NCBI GenBank assembly: GCA_900552075.1 | Contig: URYL01000006.1 | Span: 1 to 64,000 of the forward strand | DNA from: an uncultured Bacteroides sp. | GTDB lineage: Bacteria; Bacteroidota; Bacteroidia; Bacteroidales; Bacteroidaceae | DNA length: 64,000 nt | Direction: 5' to 3' | Shown here: in pieces, positions 7,695-17,086 of the stretch | Numbering within the stretch: the stretch's first letter is position 1 | Layout of the letters: every line of letters begins with the position of its first letter | The notes under the pieces: generated by a model | The model's input: the letters and a program-made list of their open reading frames with translations, nothing else | Told to the model about the DNA's origin: nothing | Databases searched by the model: none | Translations under genes and position numbers: made by a program

Positions 7695-10055
7695 ATGAAC
7701 ACACTTTTCAGAAATTTCTCGCATACCTTCCGGCGTTTCTTTACGGCCAGCGTATTGAACCTGTTAGGATTGAGTATCGCGTTTGCCGCCTGCTTCGTCA
7801 TCCTGACGCAGGTGGACTACGACTATAACTACAACAAAGCCTATCCGGCACACGACCGTATTTATCGGGTGGAAGTGAATGCCGGCGGAGATTACGGCTG
7901 GGCAATCTGGCTGGCCCGTCCCTTCTGTGAACTGGTAGGAGCTTCTTCTCCCCATATACAGGCCATTTCAGTGACTTCCTTGTCAAATTATTCCAGTGAT
8001 TTTGAGGTAGACGAACACATTTATTCAGAGCCAGAGTTTACCGGATTTGGGGATTACCTGGAGGTATTCCAGCCTACCATGGTATGCGGCACGACCGCTT
8101 CCCTGAATGAACCCGGCCAGGCCCTGATTTCGGCGTCCATGGCCCGTCGTTTTTTCGGTACCACGGATGCCATTGGCAAGACGATTTATATAGACCGTAA
8201 ATCCCGTAACCAGCCCTTGGTGGTAGGAGGGGTCTATCAGGACATGCCGGAAAATTCCCAGTTGGGTAACTGTGTGTTCTCTTCTTTCCGTTCGGATTTG
8301 AACAAAGATTCTTGGAAAAACTGGAATTATGCCCTGTATATCCGGCTCGACAATCCGGCTTCATTGGCTGATGTGGAGCGGTCGGTCATCGAAAGCTGCA
8401 AGCTGAATATTCCAAGAGAACTGATTAGCGGAGAGGGAGAGGAAGACTGGGAGAATTTCATTCATTTTACGCCGCTGGACGAGGTACACTATTCTACAGT
8501 GGGTAACAAGGCGGCTACCAGCAAGGCTGCTGTGTACCTGTTGCTGTGTGTGTCGGTACTGATTTTGCTGACGGCGGCAGTTAACTACATGAACTTTTCA
8601 CTGGCAGAAACTCCCATGCGGTTGCGTTCCATCAATACCCAGAAGGTGTTGGGCGCTTCCACTTGCTCTTTGCGGATGTATCTGCTGTTAGAATCCGTAT
8701 GGGTTTGTGTGTGTGGCTTCCTGTTGTCTTTGCTCTGGCTCTATTTGCTGAAAGACACCTCTTTGAGTACCTTGGTGGCATCCAACCTTTCTCTGATGTC
8801 TCATCCGGGGCTGGTGATGGCTTTGGGTGGAATTGCCGTGTGCATGGGCTTGCTGGCCGGAGCCTATCCTTCTTACTACGTCACTTCTTTCCCGCCGGCA
8901 TTGGTGTTGAAAGGTTCGTTCGGCCTTTCTCCGAAGGGCAAGATGCTGCGTACATTTTTGGTTTGCTTCCAGTTCTTCGTCTCTTTCATGCTGATTATCT
9001 CCGTGGGCATCATGTACCTGCAGAGCCGTTATATTCAGCAGAGCGACTATGGTTATGACAAGGAGGTCGTATTGGTGGGAGAGATTCCTGGTGAGTATCT
9101 CGATCGCCGGGAAGCGATTGTCAGTGAATTGTCCGGAATTTCGGGCATAGAAGGAATTTCGATTTCCCAGTTCGTATTAAGTTCAGCCGATAACTACATG
9201 TCGTGGGGAAGAGGAGAAGGAGAGCATCACATACAGATGGCTTGTTTTCCGGTAGATTATCGCTACTTGTCTGTGCTTGGCATTAAGATTACCGAAGGTC
9301 GTAATTTCAAGTCGGGCGACGGGGATGTATATATCTTCAATGAGGCAGCCCGGAAGAAATATTCCTGGATGAAGGTGGACGAACCCGCTACTCAAGGTGA
9401 TTATCCGGTGGTCGGATTCTGTGAGAACATCCGTTTCAGCAGCTTCCGCAACAACGATGCCGTAGAGCCGATGGCCTTCTTTATTTACGGGAAAGATTAT
9501 GCGGTCTGGGATGCGAACAGCATCTTGAACATCCGGGTGGCTTCGGGAGTAGATAAGGTGGACATGATTCACCGCTTGACAGAGGCCGCAGAAAAGATAG
9601 CTCCGGGCCGTGACTTCAAGTTCCGTTTCATGGATGAGGTGATTGACCAGAACTACCATCGGGAACTGCGTTTCACCCGTCAGATTCTGTTGTTTTCCTT
9701 GATTGCCATTGTGCTCAGCATGATTGGTGTGTTCGGACTGACCTTATTTGAAAGCGAATATCGCCGCAAGGAAATCGGTATCCGGAAAATCATGGGAAGT
9801 TCCACCACTGAAATCCTCTACATGTTTACCAAGCGTTATTTCGTCATGCTGGTGGTCTGCTTCGTCTTGGCAGCTCCCTTCGGCTGGTGGATAGGCCACG
9901 ACTGGCTGGAAAGCTTCTCCGACAAGACGCCCATCCGTGCCTGGGTATTTGTGGCTTCCTTCCTGCTGGTCAGCCTCATTACGGTACTGACCGTGACATT
10001 CCAGTGTTGGAAGAATGCCAATGAAAACCCCGTGCGGAGCATCAAGACTGAATGA
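7695..10055 (+). CDS. FtsX/MacB-type ABC transporter permease (first of two)
   Basis: This 786-residue inner-membrane protein has two FtsX-like halves. An N-terminal helix (about 15-35) is followed by a large periplasmic MacB-type core domain, three helices (about 280-420, including LLLCVSVLILLTAAVNYMN), a fourth helix and second periplasmic domain (about 425-660), and three C-terminal helices. RRKEIGIRKIMGSS, before the last pair of helices, is the typical MacB-family motif. Such permeases work as mechanotransmitters with a separate ATPase, but none is encoded in this operon. It is followed 22 bp later by a second permease of identical length. The family is sure; the substrate is unknown. 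Confidence 0.9.
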   Translation: MNTLFRNFSHTFRRFFTASVLNLLGLSIAFAACFVILTQVDYDYNYNKAYPAHDRIYRVEVNAGGDYGWAIWLARPFCELVGASSPHIQAISVTSLSNYSSDFEVDEHIYSEPEFTGFGDYLEVFQPTMVCGTTASLNEPGQALISASMARRFFGTTDAIGKTIYIDRKSRNQPLVVGGVYQDMPENSQLGNCVFSSFRSDLNKDSWKNWNYALYIRLDNPASLADVERSVIESCKLNIPRELISGEGEEDWENFIHFTPLDEVHYSTVGNKAATSKAAVYLLLCVSVLILLTAAVNYMNFSLAETPMRLRSINTQKVLGASTCSLRMYLLLESVWVCVCGFLLSLLWLYLLKDTSLSTLVASNLSLMSHPGLVMALGGIAVCMGLLAGAYPSYYVTSFPPALVLKGSFGLSPKGKMLRTFLVCFQFFVSFMLIISVGIMYLQSRYIQQSDYGYDKEVVLVGEIPGEYLDRREAIVSELSGISGIEGISISQFVLSSADNYMSWGRGEGEHHIQMACFPVDYRYLSVLGIKITEGRNFKSGDGDVYIFNEAARKKYSWMKVDEPATQGDYPVVGFCENIRFSSFRNNDAVEPMAFFIYGKDYAVWDANSILNIRVASGVDKVDMIHRLTEAAEKIAPGRDFKFRFMDEVIDQNYHRELRFTRQILLFSLIAIVLSMIGVFGLTLFESEYRRKEIGIRKIMGSSTTEILYMFTKRYFVMLVVCFVLAAPFGWWIGHDWLESFSDKTPIRAWVFVASFLLVSLITVLTVTFQCWKNANENPVRSIKTE

Positions 10056-10077
10056 CAACTTCAAACCCTAAAATACG

Positions 10078-12438
10078 ATGAAAGGACTGAAAACTTATTT
10101 TACTTATCTCCAGCGCAACAAACTGTTTACGTTGGTCAATGTGGCAGGACTGGGCATCTCCCTGATGTTTGTGCTGCTCATAGCCAACATGGTCGTGCGG
10201 CAGGTCACCGTGGGCGACGATATAAAGGATATCGATCACATTTACGTCCTGTCGAACGAGAGCTATTTTGCCGGTAATTACCTGGTGGGCGAACGGTTGG
10301 CCAGCCGCTATCCGGAAATGGCCGACTGGTGTGCCGTCAACTCCGAAGCCTATAAGTCGGGGACCTATGCGACAGTCGACGACCGGAAAACCAATCTGGA
10401 GATTTATTGTGTGAAGGAAAATTTCTTCCGTTTTTTTGGTTACTCCCTGTTGTCGGGAAATCCGGACCAGGCGCTGGTCGATGCGCACAGCATCGTACTG
10501 ACCGAGTCGGGTGCCCGCAAATTGTTTGGAGAGGAACCTGCGGAGGGAAAGAGGATTCATCTGTCGAACGATCGAAAAGGCGTGTACACGGTGACGGGTA
10601 TCATGAAGGATTTCAACAACTCGCTGATTCCTGATGGAGTGGAAGCCATTTTACCCTTTGAATATGTGGATTTTGTGAACTGGGGAAGCAGCAAGCACAA
10701 CCCGGACATGAACAATGTGGGAGGGACTTCCATCTTGGTACGTTTTCCGCAGGGAACAGACCCGAACCGGAAAAACGCCGACATGCGCTCTTTCTTTGCT
10801 ACGTTTTTCTGGCCTTATCAGCACGACGTGTTTCACGAGGCATTCTGGACCTCGTTGAAAGAAGTGCATTTTGCTTCCATCCCCAGTCCGCAGTTCCAGC
10901 AATACAACCTGACCCGGGTGTGGATTTTTCTGGCAGCCGGTAGCTTGATTCTGCTGATGGCAGTGTTCAACTATGTCAGTATGTGCGTGGCACAGGTGAG
11001 CTACCGGACCAAAGAAATGGCTACCCGCCGGCTGTTGGGCTCTTCGGAGCGCAGCATCTTCTGGCGTTTGATGGGCGAATCGGCCCTGTTTACCGTGGGT
11101 GCTTTCCTGCTGGCCTTGGTACTGGCCAAACTGGTGGAACCGACCGCGAGCGACGTGTTGCAGACCCGGCTGGACCTCTTAGGCGATATGGGGTGGATGA
11201 CCGTACTGGTTTATCTGGTGGGGATTGCCCTGCTTTCGCTGGTGGCCGGACTGGTTCCTGCCGTCCTGCTTTCCCACTATCATCCGCTGGATGTGGTGAA
11301 AGGCACTTTCCGCCGGAAGACCAAGGCCGTGTATCTTCGGATTCTGTATGTGGTGCAGAGCGGACTCACCGTGGCCATGCTGACCTGCGCCCTCTACCTG
11401 TCCGTACAGATTTACCGTATCTTGCATGAACCGCTGGGCTATACCTACGGGCATGTGCTCGACTATCCGGCATTGGTGGCCGGCTCCAGAGAGAAGATTC
11501 ATCTTTTCCGCGATGAGGCTCGGAAGAAACCTTTTGTGAAGAAGGTTTGTCTGACACAAGGGGTGCCTTTGAACGGAGGCAACAACAACACGATGCAGAT
11601 GTACGACGCGCACAACCGACAGAAGAGCATCAGTTTTCAGGTATTCCGTACGGATTCCGCCTTTTTGGACATCTTCCATATCCGTCTGCTGGACGACCGG
11701 AAACTGTCGCAGGCTAAGATGTATTTTTCTGAAAGTACGTTCGATTCCCTGCAACTGGCCTATGACCGTACTCCTGCCTTGCACGATATAGACGCTCGCT
11801 CGTACATGGTAGGCGGACGATATGCCGACTTCAAGTTCCGGTCTGTACTCGACCCACAGTCGCCCACCTTCCTTTTGGTGGAACATCCTGATAGTTTGGG
11901 TGCTTGGAATGTGCTGATCGAGACCATCGACGGCGATCTGCCGGCCTATAAGAAAGAGCTCGACGCCTTGTATTCAGAAATTATCGACGGGGCACCTTTT
12001 GAGTCGAAGTGGTATGGCGATGAGATGCGTGAGAAATACCAGGATTTGTTGCACCTGCGTACCCTTATCGTGGCCTTCACTTGCGCCGCCTTGTTGATAT
12101 CTCTGCTGGGACTCACGGCCATGAGCATTTATTTCATCAGTCAGCGCAAGCGCGACATTGCCATCCGGAAGGTATTCGGTTCCAGTGCGGGCATGGAACG
12201 GACACGGCTGCTCCGTTTTTCCCTGTTGTCTTTATTGGTAGGGATGGTGTGTGCGGTTCCCCTTTCCTGGTTTGGCGTGCGGCAGATTGACCGCATCCTG
12301 CACTATTCGCCGACGACCATGTGGGGCGTGTTTGGAGTCGCTTTCCTGCTGGTAGCCCTGATATCCTTGGGTTCCGTGTGTCTCATCAGCTGGAAAGCTG
12401 TCCGCGAAAATCCGGTGAACCACATCAAGACCGAATGA
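10078..12438 (+). CDS. FtsX/MacB-type ABC transporter permease (second of two)
   Basis: This is 786 residues long, the same length and layout as the preceding permease but clearly diverged in sequence: N-terminal helix, periplasmic core domain, helices near 280-420, second periplasmic domain, and three C-terminal helices preceded by QRKRDIAIRKVFGSS. The C-terminus VRENPVNHIKTE parallels ENPVRSIKTE of the first copy. The two probably arose by duplication and form a heterodimeric inner-membrane component. It is the last gene of the efflux operon and is followed by a strong terminator. Confidence 0.9.
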   Translation: MKGLKTYFTYLQRNKLFTLVNVAGLGISLMFVLLIANMVVRQVTVGDDIKDIDHIYVLSNESYFAGNYLVGERLASRYPEMADWCAVNSEAYKSGTYATVDDRKTNLEIYCVKENFFRFFGYSLLSGNPDQALVDAHSIVLTESGARKLFGEEPAEGKRIHLSNDRKGVYTVTGIMKDFNNSLIPDGVEAILPFEYVDFVNWGSSKHNPDMNNVGGTSILVRFPQGTDPNRKNADMRSFFATFFWPYQHDVFHEAFWTSLKEVHFASIPSPQFQQYNLTRVWIFLAAGSLILLMAVFNYVSMCVAQVSYRTKEMATRRLLGSSERSIFWRLMGESALFTVGAFLLALVLAKLVEPTASDVLQTRLDLLGDMGWMTVLVYLVGIALLSLVAGLVPAVLLSHYHPLDVVKGTFRRKTKAVYLRILYVVQSGLTVAMLTCALYLSVQIYRILHEPLGYTYGHVLDYPALVAGSREKIHLFRDEARKKPFVKKVCLTQGVPLNGGNNNTMQMYDAHNRQKSISFQVFRTDSAFLDIFHIRLLDDRKLSQAKMYFSESTFDSLQLAYDRTPALHDIDARSYMVGGRYADFKFRSVLDPQSPTFLLVEHPDSLGAWNVLIETIDGDLPAYKKELDALYSEIIDGAPFESKWYGDEMREKYQDLLHLRTLIVAFTCAALLISLLGLTAMSIYFISQRKRDIAIRKVFGSSAGMERTRLLRFSLLSLLVGMVCAVPLSWFGVRQIDRILHYSPTTMWGVFGVAFLLVALISLGSVCLISWKAVRENPVNHIKTE

Positions 12439-12463
12439 TTTTTCAGTGTGTAAGTCTATAATC

Positions 12464-12501
12464 AAATCGGGGCTTCCGGCAGCGACTGGAAGCCCCGATT
12501 T
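12464..12501. terminator. Bidirectional terminator between efflux operon and superoxide dismutase gene
   Basis: A 14-bp perfect stem (AAATCGGGGCTTCC with GGAAGCCCCGATTT) closes a 10-nt loop and is followed by TATTTTTT on the plus strand. It serves both convergent genes. Confidence 0.85.
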
Positions 12502-12506
12502 ATTTT

Positions 12507-13079
12507 TTAGAGCCGCGCCCCGACTCTAGCCCAGTTGACCAGTCCCCAGAAGGCTTCGATGTAGGCCGCCCGTCGGTTGCGGTAGTCAATGTAATAGGCA
12601 TGTTCCCAAACGTCGATGACCAGCAATGGTTTCAGCCCCTTTTTGAGCGGATTTCCGGCATTCGGTTCACTGACGATGGACAAGTGTCCGTCTTTGTCGC
12701 TTGCCAGCCACGTCCATCCGGAGCCGAACAGTGTGGTAGCTGCCTGTGTGAACTTTTCCTTGAAGGCTTCCACCGAGCCGAAATCGCGTGCCAGTGCATC
12801 GGCCAGCGGTTGAGGCATTTCCGGCTGATGGGGAGTCAGTGTGTCGAAGAAAAACGTGTGGTTCCACGTCTGGGCCGCATTGTTGAACATCGGTCCTTCT
12901 GCCTCCAGCACAATCTGTTGCAGGCTTTTTTCTTCAAACGGCGTACCGGCAATCAGTTTGTTGAGGTTGTCAATGTACGTTTGCAGATGTTTTCCGTAGT
13001 GATACTCCAAGGTTTCTTTACTCATTTTCGGAGCCAGTTCATCCAACTGGTACGGAAGTGCGGGAAGTGAATGTTTCAT
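12507..13079 (-). CDS. sodB: Superoxide dismutase, Fe/Mn family
   Basis: The 190-residue protein converts superoxide to oxygen and hydrogen peroxide in the cytoplasm. All four metal ligands are visible: His27 (EYHYGKH), His74 (TWNHTFFF), Asp156 and His160 (DVWEHAYYIDY). The N-terminus (LPALPYQLDELAPKMS) and length are typical of the bacterial Fe-type enzyme; Bacteroides enzymes can use Fe or Mn, which sequence alone does not settle. It is monocistronic, convergent with the efflux operon and divergent from glmS, with a 210-bp gap upstream in which I find no clear consensus promoter. Confidence 0.95.
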   Translation of the reverse strand: MKHSLPALPYQLDELAPKMSKETLEYHYGKHLQTYIDNLNKLIAGTPFEEKSLQQIVLEAEGPMFNNAAQTWNHTFFFDTLTPHQPEMPQPLADALARDFGSVEAFKEKFTQAATTLFGSGWTWLASDKDGHLSIVSEPNAGNPLKKGLKPLLVIDVWEHAYYIDYRNRRAAYIEAFWGLVNWARVGARL

Positions 13080-13289
13080 TGTCTTTTTGATTTAAAGGTG
13101 GATAAATTGTTAGCTGTATGGCAATAGTCAGACAAAATGTTTGAGCAATTGTCATTTCTGGTTCTAAATTAATATAAAAATCGGGATTCTGCTAGAAAAA
13201 ATGCCACTAATATCCGGCTTTCTTATCAGAAATTGTAATTTCGCAATAGATTAGGTTGATTTCTATAATATTTTAAGGTTAGAATTATT

Positions 13290-15134
13290 ATGTGTGGAAT
13301 TGTAGGTTATATCGGGAGGCGGAAAGCCTGGCCGATATTGGTGGAGGGCCTGAAGCGTCTGGAGTATCGCGGATACGACAGTGCCGGAGTGGCCTTGATG
13401 AGCGACACTCATCAGCTGAATGTGTACAAATCCGTGGGAAAAGTGGCCGACCTGGAGCGGACGGCCGAAGGGCAGGACCTGTCCGGTTGCGTGGGAATTG
13501 CCCATACGCGATGGGCCACTCACGGCGAGCCCAGTACGGTGAATGCCCATCCGCATTGCAGCCAGAACGGCGAGCTGGCACTGGTGCACAACGGAATAAT
13601 CGAGAACTATGCCGTACTGAAAGAAAAATTGCAGTCCAAGGGCTGTGCCTTCAAGAGCAGTACCGATACTGAGGTGCTGGTGCAGTTGATTGGCTACATC
13701 CAGCAGCAGGGCAACCTGGATTTGCTGACCGCCGTCCAGCTGGCTTTGCGGGAAGTCATCGGAGCCTATGCCATTGCCGTGGTCGACCGCAAGCATCCCG
13801 ATGAAATTATCGCCGCCCGCAAGAGCAGCCCTTTGGTGGTCGGAGTAGGAAAAGGAGAATTTTTTCTGGCCTCCGATGCTACTCCGATGGTGGCCTATAC
13901 CGACCAGGTGGTCTATCTCTCGGATGGGGAAATAGCCGTGTTGCGGGCGGATGCACCTTTGAAGATTGTCGACCTGCACAATGTGGAGTGTCCGCACGAG
14001 GCACAGACGGTAGCCCTGAACATCGGTCAGTTGGAGAAAGGAGGCTTCCCCCATTTCATGCTGAAAGAGATTTTCGACCAGCCCGACTGCATCAGCGATT
14101 GTATGCGGGGCCGGGTGAATCCGGACACCTGCACGGTGACACTTTCCGCCGTCACGAACCACAAGGAACGTTTGCTCCGTACCGGCCGGTTCATCATCGT
14201 GGCTTGCGGTACTTCCTGGCATGCCGGACTCATCGGCAAACAGCTGCTCGAAACTTTCTGCCGTATCCCGGTGGAAGTGGAATACGCCTCTGAGTTCCGT
14301 TACCGCCATCCGGTCATCCATCCCGACGACGTGGTGATTGCCATTTCCCAAAGCGGAGAGACGGCCGACACATTGGCCGCCATCGAACTGGCCAAGTCGC
14401 AGGGCGCTTTTATCTACGGTATCTGTAACGTGGTCGGTTCTTCCATTGCCCGTGCCACGGATACCGGTTCCTACATCCATGTGGGGCCTGAAATCGGAGT
14501 GGCTTCCACCAAAGCCTTCACCGGACAGGTGACGGTGCTTACCCTGCTGGCCTTGGCTTTAGGCCGTGAAAAGGGTACGCTTCCGGAAGCGGAATACCAT
14601 CGGGTGGTGAAGGAACTGGCTGGCATCCCCGAAAAGATGCGGACGGTATTGAAGCAGAACCCCTTCATTGCCGGCTTTTCCAAGATGTTTACCTATGCCC
14701 GTAATTTCATCTACCTGGGCCGGGGCTATGCCTTTCCGGTGGCTTTGGAGGGCGCCCTGAAGCTGAAGGAGATTTCTTATATCCATGCCGAAGGCTATCC
14801 GGCAGCCGAGATGAAGCACGGTCCCATTGCCCTGATTGATACCGAGATGCCTGTGGTCATCGTGGCCACCCAGTCGCCTTTGTACGAAAAAGTGCTGAGT
14901 AATATCCAGGAAATCAAGGCCCGCAAGGGAAGAGTCGTGGCTGTCGTGACTGAGGGAGATACCGTGATTCGTAGTCTGGCCGATTACTGCATCGAGTTGC
15001 CTGCCACGTTGGAATGTCTGGATCCGCTCATCACTTCCATTCCTTTGCAGTTGCTGGCTTATCACATCGCTGTATGCCGCGGGATGGATGTCGACCAGCC
15101 TCGAAATCTGGCTAAATCGGTAACGGTGGAATAA
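13290..15134 (+). CDS. glmS: Glutamine--fructose-6-phosphate aminotransferase (isomerising)
   Basis: The 614-residue enzyme makes glucosamine-6-phosphate from fructose-6-phosphate and glutamine, the first step to UDP-GlcNAc for peptidoglycan and lipopolysaccharide. The nucleophile Cys2 follows the start Met (CGIVGYIG). The glutaminase domain (about 1-220) carries THGEPSTVNAHPH, and two SIS sugar-isomerase domains follow (about 290-425 and 460-595; GTSWHAG, SQSGETADT, GRGYAFPVALEGALKLKEI). The C-terminus ends DQPRNLAKSVTVE, as is universal in GlmS. Nothing in the leader resembles the glmS ribozyme of Firmicutes. Gene and start are certain. Confidence 0.98.
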   Translation: MCGIVGYIGRRKAWPILVEGLKRLEYRGYDSAGVALMSDTHQLNVYKSVGKVADLERTAEGQDLSGCVGIAHTRWATHGEPSTVNAHPHCSQNGELALVHNGIIENYAVLKEKLQSKGCAFKSSTDTEVLVQLIGYIQQQGNLDLLTAVQLALREVIGAYAIAVVDRKHPDEIIAARKSSPLVVGVGKGEFFLASDATPMVAYTDQVVYLSDGEIAVLRADAPLKIVDLHNVECPHEAQTVALNIGQLEKGGFPHFMLKEIFDQPDCISDCMRGRVNPDTCTVTLSAVTNHKERLLRTGRFIIVACGTSWHAGLIGKQLLETFCRIPVEVEYASEFRYRHPVIHPDDVVIAISQSGETADTLAAIELAKSQGAFIYGICNVVGSSIARATDTGSYIHVGPEIGVASTKAFTGQVTVLTLLALALGREKGTLPEAEYHRVVKELAGIPEKMRTVLKQNPFIAGFSKMFTYARNFIYLGRGYAFPVALEGALKLKEISYIHAEGYPAAEMKHGPIALIDTEMPVVIVATQSPLYEKVLSNIQEIKARKGRVVAVVTEGDTVIRSLADYCIELPATLECLDPLITSIPLQLLAYHIAVCRGMDVDQPRNLAKSVTVE

Positions 15135-15185
15135 TCACATCTATTTTCTTGAAACTCTTTGTATTAAAGGTGAAATGCAGAAGTG

Positions 15186-15280
15186 AATTCTCTGTTCCGC
15201 ACTGTGAAATACAAAAACCACAGTGTGGGATATATATTTCACACTGTGGGATACAAATCCCAAACAGTGGGACAGAGAAT
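15186..15280. repeat. 95-nt palindromic repeat element, copy A
   Basis: The element is bounded by inverted ends (ATTCTCTGTTCC and GGGACAGAGAAT) and contains four imperfect units of about 21 nt, each with a CACTGTG/CACAGTG core and GGGATAnAAA. Copy B at 56526-56619 has the same ends, unit number and order. It lies in the 310-bp gap between glmS and the next gene, a gap that otherwise holds only the promoter at 15388-15418. The whole could fold into a long stem or be a multi-site protein target. It has no transposase or recognisable coding sequence. Confidence 0.8.
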
Positions 15281-15387
15281 ATATTAGCTGGTTTGGAAGA
15301 AAATGTAAGGGAGAAAGAAAAATAGGTGTGATGACTTGTCTGTTTGAATTGATGGTAAGTAGTCATGATAGATTTTGATTTTCCTTG

Positions 15388-15418
15388 ATTGAAAAATCAA
15401 AGTAAATTCTTATTTTTG
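15388..15418 (+). promoter_or_regulatory. Predicted Bacteroidetes promoter
   Basis: ATTG, a 19-nt spacer and TATTTTTG fit the TTTG-N19-TAnnTTTG consensus with one mismatch. The ATG of the AAA-like gene is 27 nt beyond the -7 box. Confidence 0.7.
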
Positions 15419-15444
15419 TACATAAACGAGTAAATAACCATAGT

Positions 15445-17001
15445 ATGAGCAGACTTTATCCGATTGGCATTCAGAGTTTTGAAAAAATCCGTGAAGGAGG
15501 ATATGTCTATGTTGATAAGACCGCTTGGATTTATCGGCTGGTAACGGGAGGAAACTATTATTTTCTGAGCCGTCCGCGGCGTTTTGGGAAGAGTCTGCTG
15601 GTTTCTACTTTGGAAGCCTATTTTCAAGGGAAGAAGGACCTGTTCAAAGGACTTTCTATCGGGCGATTGGAGCAGCAATGGGTGAAATATCCTGTGTTTC
15701 ATCTGGATTTGAATGCCCAAAAATATGAATCTGCACAAGATTTGGCGAATATGCTGAATATGGCTCTTACCCGGTGGGAAAAATTGTATGGAAAGGAGAT
15801 TTCGGAAACTTCATCTTCTTTGCGCTTTCAGGGCGTGATACGCCGTGCTTCTGAGAATACAGGATGCAAGGTGGTTATCTTGGTGGATGAATATGACAAG
15901 CCTTTGTTGCAAACGATAGGGAACGAGGTACTTCAGACTGAATATAGAAATACCTTAAAGGCTTTTTATGGAGTCTTGAAGAGTTGTGACCAGTACATTC
16001 AATTCGCATTGCTTACAGGGGTGACTAAATTTAATAAAGTAAGCGTGTTCAGCGACCTGAATAATCTGAGGGATATTTCCATGCTGCGTGAATATGAAAA
16101 TATCTGCGGTATTTCGGAGGAGGAACTTCATCGAGATTTTGTGCCGGATGTAGAGGCTTTGGCAGAAGCCGGAGGAGCACGGTTGGAAGAGACCTACAAG
16201 AGGTTGAAGGAATGGTATGACGGGTACCATTTTACCCCCAATGGAGTGGATATTTATAATCCTTTTAGTTTACTTAATACATTTGCTAACAGAGACTTTG
16301 GTAGTTACTGGTTTGAAACGGGTACACCGACTTTTTTGGTCGAACTGTTAAAGGAAAGCCGATATGATTTACAGCGTCTGACAGGTGAAGTAGCGATGGC
16401 TGATTCCCTGCAAGGAATAAATTCAATGAGCAATAATCCGGTTCCTTATTTGTATCAAAGTGGGTATTTGACTATAAAAGGATATAATCGAGAGTTTCAA
16501 GTATATGAATTGGGATTTCCGAATAAGGAAGTAGAAGAGGGTTTTACCAAGTTTTTGCTTCCTTGTTACGCACATTTGGATTCAGGGAATACGGCTTTTG
16601 AGTTGATGAGTTTTGTGAAAGAGGTACGTGAGGGGAATATTGAGGGCTTCATGCATCGCTTGCAGAGTTTCTTTGCAGATATTCCCTATGAAATGACACG
16701 TGATTTGGAACTGCATTATCAAAATGTACTTTTTATTGTATTTAAATTGTTGGGTTTTTATACACAAGTGGAATATCATACTTCGCAGGGACGCATTGAT
16801 TTGGTGTTGAAGACTGACCACTATATTTATGTCATGGAATTTAAATTGGAAGGTACGGCTGAGGAGGCTATTCGTCAGATCGAAGAAAAGAATTATGCCC
16901 TTCCGTTTGCATCTGATTCGCGTAAACTGTATAAGATTGGGGTAAATTTCAGTAATCAGACTCGAGGAATTGAGGCCTGGAAAACCGTAAGTAATTCATA
17001 A
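15445..17001 (+). CDS. AAA-ATPase-like / PD-(D/E)XK nuclease-like protein
   Basis: The 518-residue protein belongs to a family abundant and multicopy in Bacteroidales. An N-terminal AAA-ATPase-like domain (about 1-280) opens with YPIGIQSFEKIREGGYVYVDKT and has a Walker-A-like loop SRPRRFGKS and Walker B VILVDEYDKP. The C-terminal domain carries a PD-(D/E)XK-like core (GRIDLVLKTDHYIYVMEFKL, near 440-460). The nuclease activity is predicted from the fold only and the biological role is unknown; a defence or mobile-element origin has been suspected for such families. It is a single gene with its own promoter, next to palindromic repeat copy A. Confidence 0.85.
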   Translation: MSRLYPIGIQSFEKIREGGYVYVDKTAWIYRLVTGGNYYFLSRPRRFGKSLLVSTLEAYFQGKKDLFKGLSIGRLEQQWVKYPVFHLDLNAQKYESAQDLANMLNMALTRWEKLYGKEISETSSSLRFQGVIRRASENTGCKVVILVDEYDKPLLQTIGNEVLQTEYRNTLKAFYGVLKSCDQYIQFALLTGVTKFNKVSVFSDLNNLRDISMLREYENICGISEEELHRDFVPDVEALAEAGGARLEETYKRLKEWYDGYHFTPNGVDIYNPFSLLNTFANRDFGSYWFETGTPTFLVELLKESRYDLQRLTGEVAMADSLQGINSMSNNPVPYLYQSGYLTIKGYNREFQVYELGFPNKEVEEGFTKFLLPCYAHLDSGNTAFELMSFVKEVREGNIEGFMHRLQSFFADIPYEMTRDLELHYQNVLFIVFKLLGFYTQVEYHTSQGRIDLVLKTDHYIYVMEFKLEGTAEEAIRQIEEKNYALPFASDSRKLYKIGVNFSNQTRGIEAWKTVSNS

Positions 17002-17086
17002 TTAGTGGTTGATAAATAAGAAGAAAGCGGAATTTTTCTCTCTTGTACAGATATTTTCCTTATCTTCAAGGTCAAAATCGCATGCT

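Noticed and set aside
13080..13289. glmS ribozyme or other riboswitch in the glmS leader
   Set aside because: No conserved ribozyme core or strong structured leader was seen in this 210-bp gap, and the ribozyme is not known from Bacteroidetes.
13263..14480. 405-codon open frame on the minus strand
   Set aside because: It is antisense to glmS and explained by its codon usage.
15186..15280. Possible short CRISPR array because of four similar 21-nt units
   Set aside because: The units abut without spacers, are imperfect and palindromic, no cas genes are near, and the same whole block recurs at 56526-56619.
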